A DNA stretch of 64,000 nt from Daucus carota subsp. sativus (taxonomy: Eukaryota > Streptophyta > Magnoliopsida > Apiales > Apiaceae): the NCBI RefSeq assembly GCF_001625215.2, contig NC_030386.2:40456796-40520795 (forward strand). Direction: 5' to 3'. Position 1 is the first letter of the stretch, and every line of letters begins with the position of its first letter. Position numbers and translations under genes: made by a program. The notes below the pieces were generated by a model. The model was not told the DNA's origin. It saw nothing but the letters and a program-made list of their open reading frames with translations, and searched no databases. This document shows positions 26,497 through 38,093 of this stretch, piece after piece.

Positions 26497-27234
26497 ATGA
26501 TGCAAAGACCTCAACATGAAGACTTCTCCCTCAAGGAGACCAAACCACACCTTGGTGGTGGAAAGGCCACTGGTGATAAGCTCACAAGTACATATGACCT
26601 TGTCGAGCAAATGCAGTACCTTTATGTCAGGGTTGTTAAGGCAAGAGATTTACCTGCCAAGGATCTTACGGGTAGTTGTGACCCGTATGTTGAAGTTAAG
26701 CTAGGAAACTATAAGGGTACAACTCGTCATTTTGAGAAGAAATCAAATCCTGAATGGTTGCAGATCTTTGCCTTTTCCAAGGATCGGATTCAGGCTTCTG
26801 TGCTGGAAGCCACTGTGAAAGACAAGGACGTTGTGAAGGATGATTTCATGGGCAGGGTTTTGTTTGACCTCAACGAGGTCCCGAAGAGAGTTCCTCCTGA
26901 TAGTCCTCTGGCTGCACAGTGGTATAGACTGGAAGATAGGAACGGGAACAAACTTAAGGGAGAGCTCATGTTGGCTGTTTGGTGGGGTACCCAAGCTGAT
27001 GAAGCGTTTCCAGAAGCATGGCATTCCGATGCGGCAACTGTTGGTGGTGCGGACAGCCTTTCGAGCATTCGTTCGAAGGTGTATCTCTCACCCAAGCTTT
27101 GGTATCTCAGGGTCAATGTGATTGAAGCTCAGGATTTGATTCCCACCGATAAGACGAGGTTTCCAGATGTTTTTGTTAAGGCTCAACTAGGAAATCAAGC
27201 TTTAAGAACAAGAAGCTCTATGAGCAAATCAATT

Positions 27235-27269
<35 letters not shown>

Positions 27270-28827
27270 TGCAGAACCATTTGAAGAGCCCTTAATTTTG
27301 AGTGTAGAAGACAGAGTCGCCCCAAACAAAGATGAAGTTTTGGGTCGGTGTGCTATTCCCTTGCAGTACGTGGACAGGAGATTGGATCATAAACCCCTGC
27401 ATACTAAGTGGTACACACTTGAGAAGCATGTCATTATTACCGAGGGAGATAAAAAGAAGGAGGTTAAATTCTCAAGTCGAATTCATATGAGAATCTGTCT
27501 GGAAGGCGGTTATCATGTGTTAGATGAATCCACACATTACAGCAGTGATCTGAGACCGACTGCGAAACAGTTGTGGAAGTCTAGCATCGGGGTTCTAGAG
27601 GTGGGAATTTTGAATGCTCAGGGTTTGTTACTGATGAAGACAAAAGATGGAAGGGCGACAACAGACGCTTACTGTGTTGCCAAGTATGGGCAGAAGTGGG
27701 TTCGAACACGGACAATTATAGATAGTGCTGCCCCCAAGTGGAATGAACAATATACCTGGGAAGTTTTTGATCCGTGCACTGTTGTAACTATTGGAGTGTT
27801 TGATAACTGTCATCTTCATGGCGGGGATAAAGCTACTGGAGCAAGGGATTCACGGATTGGAAAGGTCAGGATTCGCCTCTCTACTCTTGAAACAGATAGG
27901 GTTTACACACATTCGTATCCGCTTTTGGTTTTGCATCCAACTGGTGTTAAGAAAATGGGCGAAATTCATCTGGCTGTGAGATTTACATGCTCCTCTTTGC
28001 TGAACATGATGAATATGTACTCGCAACCATTGTTGCCCAAGATGCATTACGTTAATCCACTCACTGTTAGTCAGCTTGATAGCTTGAGGCACCAGGCCAC
28101 TCAGATTGTGTCCATGAGGCTTAGTCGTGCTGAGCCACCTCTGAGAAAAGAGGTGGTGGAGTATATGCTTGATGTTGGATCTCACATGTGGAGTATGAGA
28201 AGAAGTAAAGCCAATTTCTTTAGAATTATGGCAGTTTTCGGGGGACTGATTGCTGTTGGCAAATGGTTTGATCAGATTTGCCACTGGAAGAACCCTATTA
28301 CAACTGTTCTGATACACATCTTGTTCTTGATACTGGTACTATATCCAGAACTAATACTACCAACCATTTTCCTCTACCTCTTCTTGATTGGAGTTTGGTA
28401 CTACAGATGGAGGCCAAGACATCCTCCTCACATGGACACCCGCCTCTCTTGTGCTGATAATGCACATCCTGATGAACTGGATGAGGAATTTGATACTTTT
28501 CCTACTTCACGTCCTGCCGATATTGTTAGGATGAGATATGATCGTTTGAGAAGCATTGCTGGGAGGATCCAGACTGTGGTTGGTGACTTGGCGACTCAGG
28601 GGGAGAGGCTGCAATCTTTGCTAAGCTGGAGAGATCCTAGAGCTACAGCACTGTTTGTAATCTTTTGTTTGGTTGCTGCTATTGTTCTCTATGTTACTCC
28701 TTTCCAGGTTGTGGCCCTTCTTACAGGATTTTATGTTTTAAGACATCCAAGGTTTCGTTACAAACTGCCTTCTGTACCGATCAATTTCTTTAGAAGATTG
28801 CCAGCAAGAACGGACTGCATGTTATAA
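26497..28827 (+). CDS. FTIP3: MCTP family protein, FTIP3/FTIP4-type (tandem copy 1)
   Basis: An intronless 776-residue protein from ATG 26497 to TAA. Order: three C2 domains (about 40-145, 200-310, 365-480) with the DPYVEVKLGNYKGTTRHFEKK and DAYCVAKYGQKWVRTRT strands, then a C-terminal reticulon-like PRT_C domain with hydrophobic hairpins at about 600-636 and 717-750, ending ARTDCML. This is the full length and layout of plant MCTPs. They sit in the endoplasmic reticulum, often at plasmodesmata, and tether it to the plasma membrane through calcium/lipid-binding C2 domains. The sequence is nearly collinear with Arabidopsis FTIP3 (AT3G57880) and FTIP4, which retain the SHOOT MERISTEMLESS homeodomain protein in shoot stem cells. 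Acidic C2 loop residues (SCDPYV, KDKD) are present, so calcium binding is plausible. It differs from the downstream copy at 19 residues by my count. No sign of damage. Confidence 0.95.
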
Positions 28828-30505
28828 GCACAATTACCCTATTTTGCTATTGCCTTCGATTTTGTTGCATCGGTTGTGCTCTTTTGGTCCCCAAGAAGAT
28901 ATGAGAAACTTAAATTCGTCTTCCACCAAGCATTGAGTGGTTTCGTTGTATAAGGTGTATATCTCTTATGAAGCTAGAAGTTGCTGATTTGTGGTTTAAT
29001 AACTTCTCTTGCATGTTTATTTGTTGAAAATGTATGACAGGAGTATGCACATGTTAAATTTCCTTGTAGATTTGTATTTTCTTGTTAATCTCTTTTGGAC
29101 ATCGTTATCGTTGATAATATATAACTAGTTGGTTCTTATACATATGTGAATTAAATATTGCATGTCCGGGAATTATACTGTTGGTATAATTAGTTGTACA
29201 ATCAGTTAATATTTATTGGATCATTTTGTTTAAGAAATATGCCTGTAAAATTGGTGATTCCATCCAACATTGTACTTTAGTTCTCATCCTGTTATTTTAT
29301 TGCCCCGGTTGGGAGGCAATTGCAGTGAAAGCTGTGACCAGCTTCGGAATAGAGTTTGTGTTGTTTGTGAGACTATCATCTTCTATTCTTCTGCGTAATG
29401 CAGTGGTTGGTTGTTATTAGTTGCTACTGGTTGTTAAGGAGTGTTGAACATCTGGTAGGTTGAATTGTTGGAGGGTATATGCCAGGATTGTAGTCCAGTG
29501 GTGCAAGAGTTGAGGGCAGGAGGTCGAGGATCAACGGAAGTTCTTGAAGTGGTCGGTCGAGGATTCGAGACAAGGGTGTTTGAGTTATTGATAGCGAATT
29601 GCATGCTAATTTTTTCAGCTTCTTTTTCCCTGGGAGCATGCTAGTTTCATGCTGCTCCCGGAGAAATCACTTTATCAGTATGCAGCAGCTTCGCACATTG
29701 CTGTGGCCTGCGGAAGCAAACTCCTATTCCTAAAATAAAATAATAAATGATGGTAAATTAAAGAAATAATGGTAGGTGGGATATTCTTTTGTAAATATAT
29801 AATACTACGACTTTTCTATTAGAATTTTATTACACAAAAAATATTTTAGCAAGAGTTTAGATTTGTTAAAGAGTATACAAACAACCTAGATCCAACACAG
29901 ACAGACATTCCCTGTTAAATCATCACATTTACACTCTAATTTGAGTTGCCATGTGAGTATTAAAGAATATTCCCGTGTTTCAAATTAGAGATTAAAACCT
30001 ACAGATTGAGATCATAGAGATTTAAATTGGACATGAATTCTGCTCTTCATATTTTATGCCCCAGGAAAAATATTATCACCTGTAACTAAATACTACAAGG
30101 GTGCATTACTTCATATATTAGATTAGTGAACTTTTTCTTTTCGTTCGGAAAAACAAAGATTTTCATTTCAACATAAAGTCCATGTAAAACTGGGCAAAGA
30201 CGATAGTTTCCTAGATTTTGTGAAATTTCTCATAATCATGTATATTTATGGCAAATCTAGTTGAGTATAAAAATCTATCTTTAGATTTTCAAAGTCTATA
30301 ATAAAATTTAGTTGGATATCTACAGCAGAACCTCCATAAATAATAATTTTATAATTATATTTGAAATGATTTATTAACCTTTTAATTTTGATAAATTACG
30401 AGTTACCAATATTTGCTCGATTGCGAAAAAATTGAGATTTCCTGTATAGCCGTTTAAGTAATAAAGAAAAAAAGAAGTGGGGCCCAGAGGAAAAGCAAAA
30501 GAATA
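28828..30505. other. 3' UTR and spacer between the tandem MCTP genes
   Basis: The first 200-300 bases are probably 3' UTR. There is no further gene: the 64-codon frame at 29226-29420 has no resemblance to a family. A GC-rich imperfect hairpin (GGGAGCATG...CATGCTGCTCCC) lies near 29630-29662. Confidence 0.5.
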
Positions 30506-30513
30506 TCTGTACA

Positions 30514-31279
30514 TAGGTATGGCAACGGGTCGGATCGGGTCGGGTTTCTTGAGATCCAGACCCGATCCATTATATTTCGGGTCGGGTCGGATTCGGGTCC
30601 GGGTCCGAAAAATGAAGATCCAGATCCGATCCGTCGGGTTTTTTCGGGTTTCGGTTCGGGTTCGGGTCTAATTCGGGTATTTTAAAAAAAAATGAAATAC
30701 AAATTAAAAATTATATATCTATAAAAAATGTGATTATGGATTATTTTTTTTAACTTTAGAAATATAAAAAAGGGAATTACAGGCTTCATTTATTACAATA
30801 AACACGTGAAACATGTTAACTCAATTGTATACAATCATTCAACCTATCATTTATATTTTATTATTTTTATTGTATATAGATTTTTTAATGCACAATAATT
30901 AAGTAAAATAAAATATTGATGAAATAAATATAAATTCTATATTGCAAATATAAAATTAAGTGAAATGTTAATATTCATACCTAATAATTCATAATATTTC
31001 AATATATATACTTTACATTCAACATATATATATATATATATATATAAAATATTTTGTATCGGGTTTTTATCGGGTTTCGGGTTCGGATCGGGTTTAAATC
31101 GGGTTTCGGGTCGGGTCTCGGGTCGGAATACCTGAGATCCAGATCCAGATCCAAATTTTTTCGGGTCCAAAAATAAGATCCAGATCCGGATCCAAATCCA
31201 AAAAAATCGGGTTCGGGTAGACCCAATCGGATCGGAACGAGTCGGGTATCCATCGGGTCGGGTAGAAATGCCATCTCTA
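30514..31279. mobile_element. Non-autonomous hAT transposon, 766 bp
   Basis: The terminal inverted repeats read TAGGTATGGCA (left) and TAGAGATGGCA (right, reverse complement). An exact 8-bp target duplication, TCTGTACA, flanks it at 30506-30513 and 31280-31287. Both are diagnostic of hAT elements. Both subterminal regions carry dense CGGGTCGGGT and GATCCAGATCC repeats, the usual transposase-binding context. The interior is AT-rich with a TA microsatellite (about 31024-31046). The open frames here are products of the repeats and do not encode a transposase. Confidence 0.95.
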
Positions 31280-31287
31280 TCTGTACA

Positions 31288-31512
31288 CCTGTGAAAAAAC
31301 AAGAGTAATAAAATAATAATAGAGAGTGTGTTTTGTCTTGTAGATAGACAAAGGTTCGGTGCGCTCTTGCATCTCTTTCTCTCTCATTTCTACATCTCTC
31401 TCTCTCTCTAAAACTCTCTCTAGGTTTAGTTTTCTATCAGAATCTGTAATCTCTGCTTCCATCTCATCACTCTCAATGGATTCTCCACTATGCTCTTGAG
31501 GTATATACACTC

Positions 31513-31553
<41 letters not shown>

Positions 31554-32181
31554 TTTAAAGAGCTTTATTCTGTTCTGTTTTGAATCTTGCTAGTGCATTC
31601 TGATTTACATCTTCATAGATTCATATGTTTATTTTTATAGCGAGACTTATGTGTTTGATTTTGCTCCGCCTACATATTTACTTGCTTTTTTCTGTTGCTG
31701 TTGTAATTCTTAATTAAAGCACTAGGCACAAAATTAAAAAAAATTAAAAAAAAATCAATTATGTCAAGTGTTGTGTTTAAGTGTTCTTGTTAAAGCTCTC
31801 ATCTCGCTTAGACATTTTGGATGTACAATGCTGAGTTTTTGGCATAGATGTTCAAGTATACAGATCCAATGGTTTCAAAAAGGGGAAGTAATCGATTCGT
31901 GTGGTCCTGGTTTATTTTGCTATTTTCGTGTTGTATCTAAATGAGATCTGGGTTTTTTGTATTTGGTTTGAGGTTTTCTTGCTTCTTTGTTTAGTAGGTA
32001 ATTCTTTTCGAGTTTCGTGTGTTTAGGTAGCGACTTCAACGTAAAGGGAGCTTACATTTGGGGTTGAGTTATTGGGAAATATTAATTTCTGGAGCAAAGC
32101 TGCTTTCTTTACCAGTGCTGCCACTTGGACTGTTGTCTCACTCTTTGCGGTTTTAAACATTTGGAAGATTAAGCAAGTGAA
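31288..32181 (+). other. Promoter and leader of the second FTIP3/4-like gene
   Basis: A CT-rich tract with CT/GT microsatellite at about 31380-31553 marks the probable transcribed leader. A leader intron is likely from the GTATAT donor near 31501 to an acceptor near 32027 (GTGTTTAG), mirroring the leader intron of the first copy. No other gene is present. Confidence 0.5.
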
Positions 32182-34512
32182 ATGATGCAGAGACCTCCCC
32201 ATGAAGACTTCTCGCTCAAGGAGACCAAACCCCACCTTGGTGGTGGGAAGGCTACTGGTGATAAGCTCACAAGTACGTATGACCTTGTGGAGCAAATGCA
32301 GTACCTATATGTTAGAGTTGTAAAAGCTAAAGATTTGCCTGCCAAGGATCTTACTGGTAGCTGTGACCCGTACGTGGAGGTTAAGCTGGGAAACTACAAG
32401 GGCACCACACGCCATTTTGAGAAAAAATCAAATCCGGAGTGGTTGCAGATCTTTGCCTTCTCCAAGGATCGAATTCAGGCCTCTGTACTGGAAGTAACTG
32501 TGAAAGACAAGGATGTGTTGAAGGATGATTTCATGGGTAGGGTTCTGTTTGACCTCAATGAGGTTCCCAAACGGGTTCCACCTGATAGTCCTCTCGCTGC
32601 ACAGTGGTATAGGCTGGAAGATAGGAATGGGAATAAACTTAAGGGAGAGCTCATGTTGGCCGTGTGGTGGGGTACCCAAGCCGACGAAGCATTTCCCGAA
32701 GCATGGCATTCAGATGCAGCAACTGTTAGTGGTGCTGACAGTCTTTCAAGCATTCGCTCAAAGGTGTATCTCTCACCCAAGCTTTGGTATCTAAGGGTCA
32801 ATGTGATTGAAGCACAGGATTTGATTCCCACCGATAAGACGAGGTTTCCGGATGTTTTTGTCAAGGCTCAACTAGGAATTCAAACTCTAAGAACAAGAAG
32901 TTCTATGAGCAAATCGATCAATCCAATGTGGAATGAAGACTTGATGTTTGTGGCTGCAGAACCATTTGAAGAGCCCTTAATTTTGAGCGTGGAAGACAGA
33001 GTTGCTCCAAACAAGGATGAGGTTCTAGGACGGTGTGCTATTCCCTTGCAGTACGTGGACAGGAGGTTAGACCATAAACCCTTGCATACTAAGTGGTACA
33101 CACTTGAGAAGCATGTCATTATTACTGAGGGAGATAAGAAGAAGGAGATTAAATTCTCAAGTCGGATTCATATGAGAATCTGTCTGGAAGGCGGTTATCA
33201 TGTATTGGATGAATCCACACATTACAGTAGTGATCTTAGACCGACTGCAAAGCAGTTGTGGAAGTCCAGCATTGGGGTTCTTGAGGTGGGTATCCTGAAT
33301 GCTCAGGGTTTATCACCGATGAAGACAAAAGATGGAAGGGCAACAACAGATGCTTACTGTGTTGCCAAGTACGGGCAGAAGTGGGTCCGAACACGGACGA
33401 TCATAGATAGTGCTGCCCCCAAGTGGAATGAACAGTATACCTGGGAAGTTTTTGATCCTTGTACCGTTATAACTGTTGGAGTGTTTGATAATTGTCATCT
33501 TCATGGCGGGGATAAGGCTGGTGGAGCAAGGGATTCGCGGATTGGAAAGGTCAGAATTCGCCTTTCTACTCTTGAAACAGACAGGGTTTACACACATTCA
33601 TATCCGCTTTTGGTTTTGCATCCAACTGGTGTAAAGAAAATGGGTGAAATTCATTTGGCTGTGAGGTTTACATGCTCTTCTTTGCTAAATATGATGAACA
33701 TGTACTCGCAACCACTATTGCCCAAGATGCATTATGTCAATCCATTAACTGTGAGTCAGCTCGATAGTTTGAGGCACCAGGCCACTCAGATTGTCTCCAT
33801 GAGGCTTAGTCGTGCTGAGCCACCTCTTAGAAAAGAGGTAGTGGAGTATATGCTTGATGTTGGATCTCACATGTGGAGTATGAGAAGAAGTAAAGCTAAC
33901 TTCTTTAGAATTATGGGAGTTTTCGGTGGACTGATTGCTGTTGGCAAATGGTTTGATCAGATTTGCAACTGGAAGAATCCCATAACCACTGTTCTGATAC
34001 ACATTTTATTCTTGATTTTGGTATTATATCCAGAACTAATACTACCAACCATTTTCCTCTACCTCTTCTTAATTGGAGTTTGGTACTACAGATGGAGGCC
34101 AAGACATCCTCCTCACATGGACACTCGCCTCTCTTGTGCTGATAATGCACATCCTGATGAACTGGATGAGGAATTTGATACCTTTCCAACTTCACGCCCT
34201 GCTGACATTGTTAGGATGAGATATGATCGGTTGAGAAGTATTGCTGGAAGAATACAGACTGTGGTCGGTGACTTGGCAACTCAAGGGGAGAGGCTGCAGT
34301 CTTTGTTAAGCTGGAGAGATCCCAGAGCTACTGCACTTTTTGTAATTTTCTGCTTGGTTGCGGCAATTGTTCTCTATGTCACTCCTTTCCAAGTTGTGGC
34401 CCTTATTGCAGGATTCTATGTGCTAAGGCATCCCAGGTTCCGTCACAAGCTTCCTTCTGTCCCCCTCAATTTCTTCCGGAGATTGCCAGCAAGGACCGAC
34501 TGTATGCTATGA
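32182..34512 (+). CDS. FTIP3: MCTP family protein, FTIP3/FTIP4-type (tandem copy 2)
   Basis: Intronless 776-residue twin of the gene at 26497, about 97.6% identical by my count, in the same orientation with the same three C2 domains and PRT_C region. Most nucleotide differences are at third codon positions, which points to purifying selection on both copies. Notable changes are N to I and A to T in the second C2 domain (LGIQTLRTR here against LGNQALRTR), and GLSPMKTKDG here against GLLLMKTKDG in the third. SPM is nearer the LMPMKTKDG found in Arabidopsis FTIP3, so copy 1 is the derived one at that spot. Expected role as for copy 1: tethering of membranes and trafficking of mobile regulators at the endoplasmic reticulum/plasmodesma interface. 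The copies have unrelated spacer sequence and so may differ in expression. Confidence 0.95.
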   Translation: MMQRPPHEDFSLKETKPHLGGGKATGDKLTSTYDLVEQMQYLYVRVVKAKDLPAKDLTGSCDPYVEVKLGNYKGTTRHFEKKSNPEWLQIFAFSKDRIQASVLEVTVKDKDVLKDDFMGRVLFDLNEVPKRVPPDSPLAAQWYRLEDRNGNKLKGELMLAVWWGTQADEAFPEAWHSDAATVSGADSLSSIRSKVYLSPKLWYLRVNVIEAQDLIPTDKTRFPDVFVKAQLGIQTLRTRSSMSKSINPMWNEDLMFVAAEPFEEPLILSVEDRVAPNKDEVLGRCAIPLQYVDRRLDHKPLHTKWYTLEKHVIITEGDKKKEIKFSSRIHMRICLEGGYHVLDESTHYSSDLRPTAKQLWKSSIGVLEVGILNAQGLSPMKTKDGRATTDAYCVAKYGQKWVRTRTIIDSAAPKWNEQYTWEVFDPCTVITVGVFDNCHLHGGDKAGGARDSRIGKVRIRLSTLETDRVYTHSYPLLVLHPTGVKKMGEIHLAVRFTCSSLLNMMNMYSQPLLPKMHYVNPLTVSQLDSLRHQATQIVSMRLSRAEPPLRKEVVEYMLDVGSHMWSMRRSKANFFRIMGVFGGLIAVGKWFDQICNWKNPITTVLIHILFLILVLYPELILPTIFLYLFLIGVWYYRWRPRHPPHMDTRLSCADNAHPDELDEEFDTFPTSRPADIVRMRYDRLRSIAGRIQTVVGDLATQGERLQSLLSWRDPRATALFVIFCLVAAIVLYVTPFQVVALIAGFYVLRHPRFRHKLPSVPLNFFRRLPARTDCML

Positions 34513-36140
34513 GCAGCCAGTAACTGTGGCTTCGTTTGGTATTCTAGCTATTCTGTTCTCTATGTTGTGTAAGATAGTGCTGTGAAACTAGTAGTTGTTG
34601 GTTTAAGATTCATTATATGTGTTTCTTAAGAATTCAGTTTAAAAGCCCAACTCTGCATCAAGCACATCATTTTGGTTTGTTATTGGAGTTTTTTTGTTTT
34701 TTAATTGGTCTGTTTTCTTTATCTCAGCAGTCAATTAGATTATTATGTTTTGTTGAAACTTGAAACTGCAGATGTCCTATTTTAATGTCACATGTTTCTT
34801 TTTCTGTAACCGTTGAAATGTGATTTGAATCTTCGATTCCATGAGCACATTTCGCAGAAGAAATGGAACATGAATTGTTGTTGACTGGTTGATGCTCGAA
34901 CAAATGAGGAGTTGGTTGATGCTCGAACAGATGAGTTTTGAAAATGACTTTTTTGATATTGGTTTTCGAAAGGTAAGCTGCTACTTGTAGAGTAGTTTTC
35001 ACGTAGATTATGTTCAAATATTTGTAGCATCTCAAAGTTCTAAGTACTTGCTCTCGCAAATGAATTTCGTTTCCATATATACTTGGCTAGAACAACACAC
35101 TTACTGAGTTGGAATCTATCTGTTTTATTAAAATTCAGCACATTCAACCGTTACTATTAATCATACTGCGATTAGTTTCGGAGAGAGAACGGCAAGATTT
35201 ACTTATAAATTTTGGAATCTAGAGTTGAAGTTATTAAATTACAGGATGAAAAGTAGTGAGCTACACAGAATCTTCGACCTTTTCGAAGAATGCTTTATAT
35301 TCAAGTTTATTCGCATCTTGTTTTCAATTGAGAGCGTTTAAATGATATTTTGTACATGTGTAAAATTCGTGAATTGTGTCACTTTAATATATTTGATCTT
35401 ACGTGTTTTGATTAAAATATGTTAATGTATGATTGGGTAACTTGATAATTTATTGATATTTTTTTTAAATATTATTGTTAATCACACTAGCTCGTTTAAT
35501 TTTTATGATATCCATTTGGCATTCGGCTGCCAGCTGGTCTCTATGTGAAGTTATTCTCACAATAAAAGTAGTTTGTATGTGAATGTTAGCCTATATATGT
35601 GTGTGAAAAGTTTGTGCGAGGATTTTTTAAGGTTAAGGATCTATTCTAGAGTTGATCATTTCTCGGAATCTTCTAAAACCCATTGATAACGCCACCATTT
35701 TTATATCAAATTCGTAAGTAAATGAAGAATCCTAATGTGAGTAGAATTCTTATTTGGTAGAGGATTTTGTAGTAGATTGTGATTGAAATAATTGCGATGC
35801 CTATAGGGTTTAAAATAATAATGCACAAGTCGGATATTTTGTTGTAGATTCCACACCACTCACAATAGACACAACATAAGGCTGAATTTAACCACCGATA
35901 AGTTTGCTACAAACGAAATATAAACCCAAATTAATACTACTTCATACAATTTTCATATATATAATTCCCAATGTTAGTTCTAGCCTAAATTCTCTACCTC
36001 ATTCACTATTACATAAATTGTGATGACAACGGTATCAAATATCATGGGCTTCCAGTGCTTGGGCCTTCTTTGGGCCTCCCAGAGTCCGTGAACCTTATAG
36101 GCTGTGTAATCGAATTCATAGTACGACTCCGTTCTTGTAT
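34513..36140. other. 3' UTR of MCTP copy 2 and intergenic sequence
   Basis: Probable 3' UTR to about 34750. A 22-bp unit (GGTTGATGCTCGAACAAATGAG) is repeated once with a 27-base period at 34887-34908 and 34914-34935. Nothing else is recognisable; open frames on both strands are short and unsupported. Confidence 0.5.
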
Positions 36141-36142
36141 TA

Positions 36143-36401
36143 CTCCCTCCGTCTCGTTAAACTTTTCCTGTTTCAAATGTTGGGACTGTTCATAACATGA
36201 GACAAATTATTAATTTACGTCTAATCTATAAGACTAAATATAGTCATGAGTGATCTTGTTGGATTCGTATTTACGAGTACTTTAATACAGTGAAATTTTT
36301 ATATTTAATACTAATACGAAATTAAAGATATTAACGATTAAAAATGTGTGTTGGCAAACGTGTCCGGTCAAAACAGGAAAAGTATTTAGAGACGGAGGGA
36401 G
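36143..36401. mobile_element. Stowaway-type MITE, copy B
   Basis: A 259-bp unit from CTCCCTCCGTCTC to GAGACGGAGGGAG, with TA on each side (36141-36142 and 36402-36403). It has the same length and interior as copy A at 9797-10055, with scattered substitutions, so the two are members of one amplified family. Confidence 0.92.
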
Positions 36402-36403
36402 TA

Positions 36404-38093
36404 CTAGTTACTTTCATATTTTGTCTTTTTGCTTAAGTTTTTGTGTGCACTTAGCATTCAGGGATTATCGTGTTGCTTGTTTGTATTTCTCACTTTCTTT
36501 CGTGTTTTAATTATGTTCTATTAACATCGAATTATTGCGGATGTTATCCTAACTTTAAAATGTTTTTGTTTTAAGTTGCACATAAATACCATGAGAGTGC
36601 TTTTTTTAATTCTTAACCAAAAGTTCGACTGTTTTTTTATGTGGCTGTATACCTAGATCCCAGGATAAATTAAAATCCCAGTTAAGTACCCATGTACATT
36701 ACAAGGACAACTTCAAATTTTAATTGAGTACCCAAAATTTATAAAAATACAAAAAGATATTATTATATCAGGATTGAATACAGATCTTAATTAAATAGTC
36801 ATATACATTTTATTGGGCCTATTAAATATCAAATCTATTTGTTGGAGAGGAGTAGTGATCAAGGTGTTGTGGTGCCTTATTTTAACTCAGTAAGTAATAC
36901 CATGGACATAATGACTTTCAATTCTAATGTGTAGTATTTTTGTATATTCTGACCTTCCGTTGCCTGAACGAGGAAATATTTGGACATATTGGGTAAACAA
37001 GATATTCTAATAAAATCACATTTGAACATTATAATTTAAACACATCTCTTGGGCCTATTTATATTAAAATCTATTTTAGCGAGCCTGACTATTAAAAACA
37101 TTTTTAACGCGCTTATTAGAATTATATATATCCAAAAACATCTATAAACCTACTTACTTAGATCTATTTTAAAAGTCACCTCTAAAACGAAATGAAATAT
37201 AAATATTGAAATATGTACTATATTATTAAATTGCAAATGTTAAAATTATAAAGTCACTCGTGTATCGCACGTGATATAAGCTAATAATGATGAAAAGAGT
37301 TTAATCAGAATATTTGGGATTGTTAATAAAGTTTAAGTAAAATTGTAAATCCAAGGAAAATTTAATATTATCAACAATAAATTTTGTAACTTGTAACTTT
37401 AGTTAAATTTACTACTCGATTGTCGATAACGGATAGATATGAAGATATATATCACCAAAGTAGATATATCTTTCAACTAGCCCACATCACCACTATACGT
37501 GTCAATATTATGAAACTGAACATCCAAGAATTCGATTCTTATAGAAGTGCCACGTAGTTGCGATTAACAACCTACGTGTCAAATCGTGGAAGCATTTAAA
37601 CAAAAATAAATAGTTATAACATAAAGCTTGCTCACACTTTATATAAATGAATAAAATGTAATAGTATTTGATATATATAATGTAGAGCTCTGATGTAAAG
37701 AAAAATGTACCAAGAGACTTAAGAATGAAATATTTATAATAATGAAATGTGATATTTAAATAATCTTTATTTAAAAGTGTACTTGTAAAATATTAAGTTA
37801 GTGAAGTGATATTGGACCGCCTTTGTTTCAAGCAAGTGTACATTCCCCTTTTTTCTTTGTTCAATTTTTTCAAAAGATCTTTAGTCGAACCAATATGTTG
37901 CTCGTCATTCCAACACAATTTCAATTTGGTATACTTGAATGGTCGATTTCTTTTATGAATTAGAGCTCACTAATGTCTAAATAGGTTTGGTCATAAACCT
38001 AATTGCTTACTTCCCTAACACACAGATCCTCGACCCTCTGGAATATCTTTATTGCAAAAAGATTACGCAGTTCAATTATATATTAAATATTTG
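36404..38093. other. AT-rich intergenic region
   Basis: No gene, RNA or defined repeat recognised. Only short interrupted reading frames. Confidence 0.5.

Noticed and set aside
27850-28317. 155-codon minus-strand frame in the first MCTP gene
   Set aside because: Reverse-strand shadow of a strongly conserved coding exon; a similar shadow is found in the second copy, as expected from shared coding sequence.
30477-31302. Arginine-, glycine- and proline-rich frames on both strands, which resemble a low-complexity RNA-binding protein
   Set aside because: They are translations of the CGGGTCGGGT and GATCCAGATCC subterminal repeats of the hAT element.
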